64,000 nucleotides of DNA from Paracoccus onubensis (GTDB taxonomy: Bacteria > Pseudomonadota > Alphaproteobacteria > Rhodobacterales > Rhodobacteraceae), in NCBI RefSeq assembly GCF_003591515.1, contig NZ_QZCG01000003.1:269099-333098 (forward strand), read 5' to 3'. Shown here piece after piece: positions 61,401-64,000 of this stretch. Numbering within the stretch: position 1 is the first letter of the stretch; every line of letters begins with the position of its first letter. The notes beneath the pieces are model-generated. The model had not been told where the DNA came from, did no database searches, and saw nothing but the letters and a program-made list of their open reading frames with translations. A program made the position numbers and the translations under genes.

Positions 61401-64000
61401 CTGTTCCTCCTGCAATCTTTGCGCCAGCTCTACCAGCCTTTCCCGAGGCTTCAGACATACCCGCATCGGGACTGTGTTGATGAACAGACCGACCATCTCC
61501 TCGATGCCGGCGACCTCGGGCGGGCGGCCCGAAACGATCGCGCCGAAGCTGACATCGGTCTGGCCGGTCAGATGCGACAGTACCATCGCCCATGCCTGTT
61601 GCGCCAGCGTGTTCGGAGTCACCCCTGCGGCCAGCGCCGCCCCGGCCAGGCTTTGCCAGTCATCCGGCGCGAATATCCGCTCGCACAGTTCGGGTTGTGG
61701 TGGACCGCTGGTTTCCGGCGCAATCCGCGTCGGGGCCTCCAGACCCGCCAGATGATCGCGCCATGCGGCCATGCTGGTCTCTTCGTCATTTTCGGCGATC
61801 GCGGCCAGATAGTCGCGATATCGCGGTGCGGGCCGTCCGTCGAAGATCTGTGGATCATCATAGAGCGCCATCAGTTCTTGCAGCATGATCGGGCTGGACC
61901 ATCCATCGATTGCGATATGATGAGTTGTTATTGCGCAGCAGTGCTTGTTTTTGTGTTCGCGGATGAGGGTTGCGCGGATCGGGGGTTCGTTTCCGAGGTT
62001 GAAGCGCGCATGCCGGTCGGCATGGAGGATGGCGTCACGTTCGGCCTGGCGTTCGGCCGGGGTTCCGTCCGGGCTGTGGAGCAGCCATGGCAGGTCGGGC
62101 TGGCGCGGGATCAGCTGCACCATGCGCGCGCCGGCCATCTCGAATCGGGCGGCGAGATTGGGATGGCGGGCCAGCATGGCGCGCATGGCGCGGTGCAGGC
62201 GCCCGGTGTCCAGCGGCCCGTCCAGCGCGAAGACCATCTGCACGATATAGGCGTCGTCGGCCTCGTCGTCATAGCTGGCATGGAACAGGAAGCCCTGTTG
62301 CAGCGGCGACAGCGGCAGGATATCGGCCAGCGGCATCCGTTCGGCGAGGCGGTCGATGGCGGGCTGGTCCAGCCCGGTCAGGGCCACGTCGGAACAGGTC
62401 AGCACGCGTTCGGGCCGGGCGTCGGTGAGGGCGGCGATACGGCTGAGGGCCTCGAACCAGCGCGCCGCGAGATCGGCGATGTCGCCGGTGCCCAGATGGC
62501 GGGCGGCCCATGACCAGTCGGCGATCAGCACCGGCCCTTCGGGGCGGTCCTCGGTGACGGCATTGAGATCGACCAGCCGGGCGAGTGGCCGGGGCCGGGG
62601 CGCGCGCGGGGCCGGGATGACGCCTTCGGCGGGGCGCCAGAAGCCATCCTCGCCGGCTCCGGCGGCGGCGTCGAAGCGGCCCAGATAGTTGAAGCCTGCC
62701 CATGCGGCGGGCTGATCGGCCAGCGCCGCGCCTTCGGGGGTCAGATGGCGCAGCAGGCCGTAGCCCTCGCCATTGCCGGGCAGGCGGGCCAACTGGTCCT
62801 TGACCGATTTCAGCAGCCGGTCCAGCGCGTCCTGATCGCTGTCGGTTCCGGCGGTGCTGTCCGTTCCGGCTTCCGGCAGGGTCAGGCGCAGCGGGAACTG
62901 GCTGGTGAACCAGCCGAGGGTGCGGCTGAGATCGGCGCCGTCAAGCAGCGGCTCGCGGCCATGCCCCTCGAGTTCGAAGGCGGCGGTGTCGGGATCAAGG
63001 CCGCGCGCGCCCTGCCAGCCGGCCAGGGCGATGGCGAATCCGGCCAGCAGGACATCATTGACGCGGGCGCCGATGCGCTGCGGGGCGCGGGTCAGCAGGC
63101 AGCGGGTGATGTCTGCGGGCAATTCGCGGATCAGGTTGCCGCGGGTGCCGGTGGTGTCGTGTCCGGGGTCGAGCGGTCCGGCGGGCCATGCGGCCGCGGG
63201 GGCCATGTCCTGCCAGAACGGCATCTCTCCCAGCCGTTTCCCGGCGGCTTGCGGCAGGGCCGTGGCCCAGTCGCGCCACGAGGTCGGCACCGGATCGGGC
63301 TGCGGCGCCCGGCCGCTGGCGCGGGCCTCGGCTGCCTTGGAGAGATCGGGCAGCAGGATGCGCCATGAGACGCCATCGATGGCCAGGTGGTGAATGGCCA
63401 GCCAGAGCAGGCGGGCCTCCTCGCGCTCGGGATCGGGGGCGAGCACGGCGCGCAGGATATTGCCCCGGTCGGGCGACAGTTCGGCCAGCGCGCGTTCGGC
63501 GGCGGCGGTGGGGTCCTGGCCCTGCGCCAGCACCGTCAGGCAGTCTTTGGCGGCGATGCTGCCCGGCGGGTCGATGGTCATGGTCCCGCCGTTCCGGCGC
63601 AGGCGCAGGACGTGATGCAGTTCCAGCATATCGGCGATGGCATCCTCGAAGACCTGCGGGTCATGGGCGGGCACGCGCAGCAGCATGGCCTGATGGAAGC
63701 TGTCGTGATTGCCGGGCTGCTCCTGCAGCCAGCGCATGATCGGTGTGGCGGGGAAGTCGCCGACGGGGTCCGCCGGGCTGTGGCTGCCGGTTTCGGGGAT
63801 TGTGGCCAGCGGGGCCAGCGCGGCGACCGAGGGGTTCTGGAAGATCTGCCTCGGGGTTACTGTGATTCCGGCCTTTCTGGCGCGGGCGACAAGCTGGATC
63901 GACGAGATGGAATCCCCGCCAAGCGCGAAGAAGCTGTCATCGATGCCGGGGCTGTCGATGCCAAGCACCTCGGCGAACAGCGCGGCGAGTTTGGCCTCGG
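58431..64000 (-). CDS. Nonribosomal peptide synthetase, C-terminal part (T-E-C-A-T-TE), N-terminus outside window
   Basis: At least 1855 residues; the frame is open through the right edge. Domains from N to C, with approximate bases: carrier (64000-63790, GGDS core typical before epimerases); epimerase (63770-62400, [25 protein letters not shown]); condensation (62355-61010, [22 protein letters not shown]); adenylation (60985-59500, [31 protein letters not shown]); carrier (59460-59230, GGHSLL); and thioesterase (59200-58434, [11 protein letters not shown], His in GHPQH). So the previous residue becomes D-configured, a last unit is added, and the product is released. Hand alignment of the adenylation pocket gives I-D-Y-V-A-S-I-D-A, lacking the Asp that binds the alpha-amino group. 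The product is unknown. Confidence 0.93.
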   Translation of the reverse strand, partial: EAKLAALFAEVLGIDSPGIDDSFFALGGDSISSIQLVARARKAGITVTPRQIFQNPSVAALAPLATIPETGSHSPADPVGDFPATPIMRWLQEQPGNHDSFHQAMLLRVPAHDPQVFEDAIADMLELHHVLRLRRNGGTMTIDPPGSIAAKDCLTVLAQGQDPTAAAERALAELSPDRGNILRAVLAPDPEREEARLLWLAIHHLAIDGVSWRILLPDLSKAAEARASGRAPQPDPVPTSWRDWATALPQAAGKRLGEMPFWQDMAPAAAWPAGPLDPGHDTTGTRGNLIRELPADITRCLLTRAPQRIGARVNDVLLAGFAIALAGWQGARGLDPDTAAFELEGHGREPLLDGADLSRTLGWFTSQFPLRLTLPEAGTDSTAGTDSDQDALDRLLKSVKDQLARLPGNGEGYGLLRHLTPEGAALADQPAAWAGFNYLGRFDAAAGAGEDGFWRPAEGVIPAPRAPRPRPLARLVDLNAVTEDRPEGPVLIADWSWAARHLGTGDIADLAARWFEALSRIAALTDARPERVLTCSDVALTGLDQPAIDRLAERMPLADILPLSPLQQGFLFHASYDDEADDAYIVQMVFALDGPLDTGRLHRAMRAMLARHPNLAARFEMAGARMVQLIPRQPDLPWLLHSPDGTPAERQAERDAILHADRHARFNLGNEPPIRATLIREHKNKHCCAITTHHIAIDGWSSPIMLQELMALYDDPQIFDGRPAPRYRDYLAAIAENDEETSMAAWRDHLAGLEAPTRIAPETSGPPQPELCERIFAPDDWQSLAGAALAAGVTPNTLAQQAWAMVLSHLTGQTDVSFGAIVSGRPPEVAGIEEMVGLFINTVPMRVCLKPRERLVELAQRLQEEQTALGSHHHIALPRLTQDMRMGELFDTLLVYENYPVRVSGTPDEAPQDALRISAAGSHGAAVTHYPLGMMIVPPSRPGEAAKLTLSYRADLFSEDYAGRVQALFARALILLTERPELSCADISLETELQNAPGRGRSDPRMITDLFAEQVARSPDAVALGWEDGQMSYSRLDTESDRLARHLTQSGVQAGDIVGISLPRGPEIAVAILAVWKAGAAYLPLDPTYPSARLKHMLADARPRLIVTDPRTRQILPAGDWNAMMLQELHLVGTDSDTPIPRRKLFAESPAFILYTSGSTGAPKGVVGTHGTVAERLTCPLPEAADDAGARVYIHKTTLNFIDAIYELFMPLLHGDRVEIVPHDDQGDVDSIASIIETRGVTRIVLVPSLLRALLNLPDAAQRLASLCLCASSGEALPGELAVTFRKTLPRAKLLNIYGTSEMWDASAGEARRDQEAANGVPIGKVLEGVGTAILDSFLRPVATGVAGELYVSGHGVAQGYLNRPDLTAARFVACPSGSGQRMYRTGDLVRRQPDGELDYLGRADQQIKIRGFRIEVDEIVALLMKQPDIRQAIAAAVPSPRGGSDLIAYVVATEGARPDPRGLRQTLAQHLPRNMVPLAVMVIDSLPLLPNGKVDRSALPRPEIQPSRPAQTDLQARLCAAMAEVLCLPETGIDDDFFELGGHSLLAARLAARLRMVTGRTVSVRTIFEAPTVQQLEQRLSESEDRFSDDPVLNFPPVGPYAGPAPEPLFCLHPAGGIGWWYRNLPAQLGRGRTIHALQGPEFCSTGNPATMEEAAAEYLDRIETILPVGQLHLLGWSYGGALAFEIALQAQARGRKVTTLALMDAFLLAGLPGFDPAANDKSPGQVLADLLAVTGRLTADFDGLSPDYEAAAEALHGTILGGLDAAMLERFVQASRADVARLGHYRPAGHFDGRLIYFDAVGDKQEPDGSGSELFARHASGLARHPVACRHDEMGHPQHLAVIGRLLSTEYGL

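Noticed and set aside
60711..62513. 600-codon open frame antisense to the NRPS
   Set aside because: The minus-strand frame has complete NRPS motifs; this one is a GC-rich shadow.

Overview
The window comes from a GC-rich alphaproteobacterium of the Rhodobacterales, most likely Paracoccus or a close relative. This is inferred from gene content: a short HprK beside rapZ and an EIIA-Man/HPr pair, a plant-type class II DAHP synthase, a PaaABCDE plus PaaZ cluster, and several proteins of a kind typical of Rhodobacteraceae. Genes are packed tightly, with many 4-base start/stop overlaps. No rRNA, CRISPR array, phage or insertion sequence was seen. Three tRNA genes are present: Leu-TAG, Ala-GGC and Thr-TGT.

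Layout. 1-8075: a polyol locus best read as erythritol catabolism. It has eryB (cut by the left edge) and eryA, divergent from a DUF2291 gene, a CUT2-type sugar ABC transporter and a DeoR-type repressor. 8105-14489: a glycosyltransferase-like protein with a histone-like tail, ileS, a Sua5/TsaC enzyme and a KdgK-like kinase. 14900-20999: a FixJ-like regulator, its Cache/PAS kinase and a large RTX calcium-binding protein. 21143-22575: cobA and mobA. 22731-28244: a leftward run of acyl-CoA genes (AMP-forming ligase, rhodanese, AhpD-like protein, CaiB-type CoA-transferase and a two-subunit CoA-transferase-like pair). 28487-36317: the phenylacetate cluster paaX-paaABCDE, a PaaA-like paralogue and paaZ. 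36413-40989: pckA, divergent from hprK-rapZ-EIIA-HPr-tetR. 41150-48312: a flavin reductase, a glutathionyl-hydroquinone reductase, a TAXI-type TRAP transporter, lactate permease and tRNA-Leu. 48465-56230: lipA, a GlxA-type regulator, class II DAHP synthase, tRNA-Ala, two poorly known proteins, an iron-type ABC permease and tRNA-Thr. 56543-64000: the end of a nonribosomal peptide synthetase (NRPS) cluster with a type II thioesterase, a phosphopantetheinyl transferase, an MbtH-like protein and the C-terminal part of a synthetase (T-E-C-A-T-TE) that leaves the window on the right.

How it fits together. The left third imports and phosphorylates a polyol. The centre activates organic acids as CoA thioesters and degrades phenylacetate through the ring-epoxide route. 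The pckA/hprK block links carbon status to the regulatory PTS. The right end makes a peptide whose final building block may be a beta-amino acid. The least explained parts are the CoA-transferase-like operon, the PaaA-like paralogue with an altered metal site, the unusual adenylation domain, and a 29-codon leader ORF ahead of the polyol transporter.
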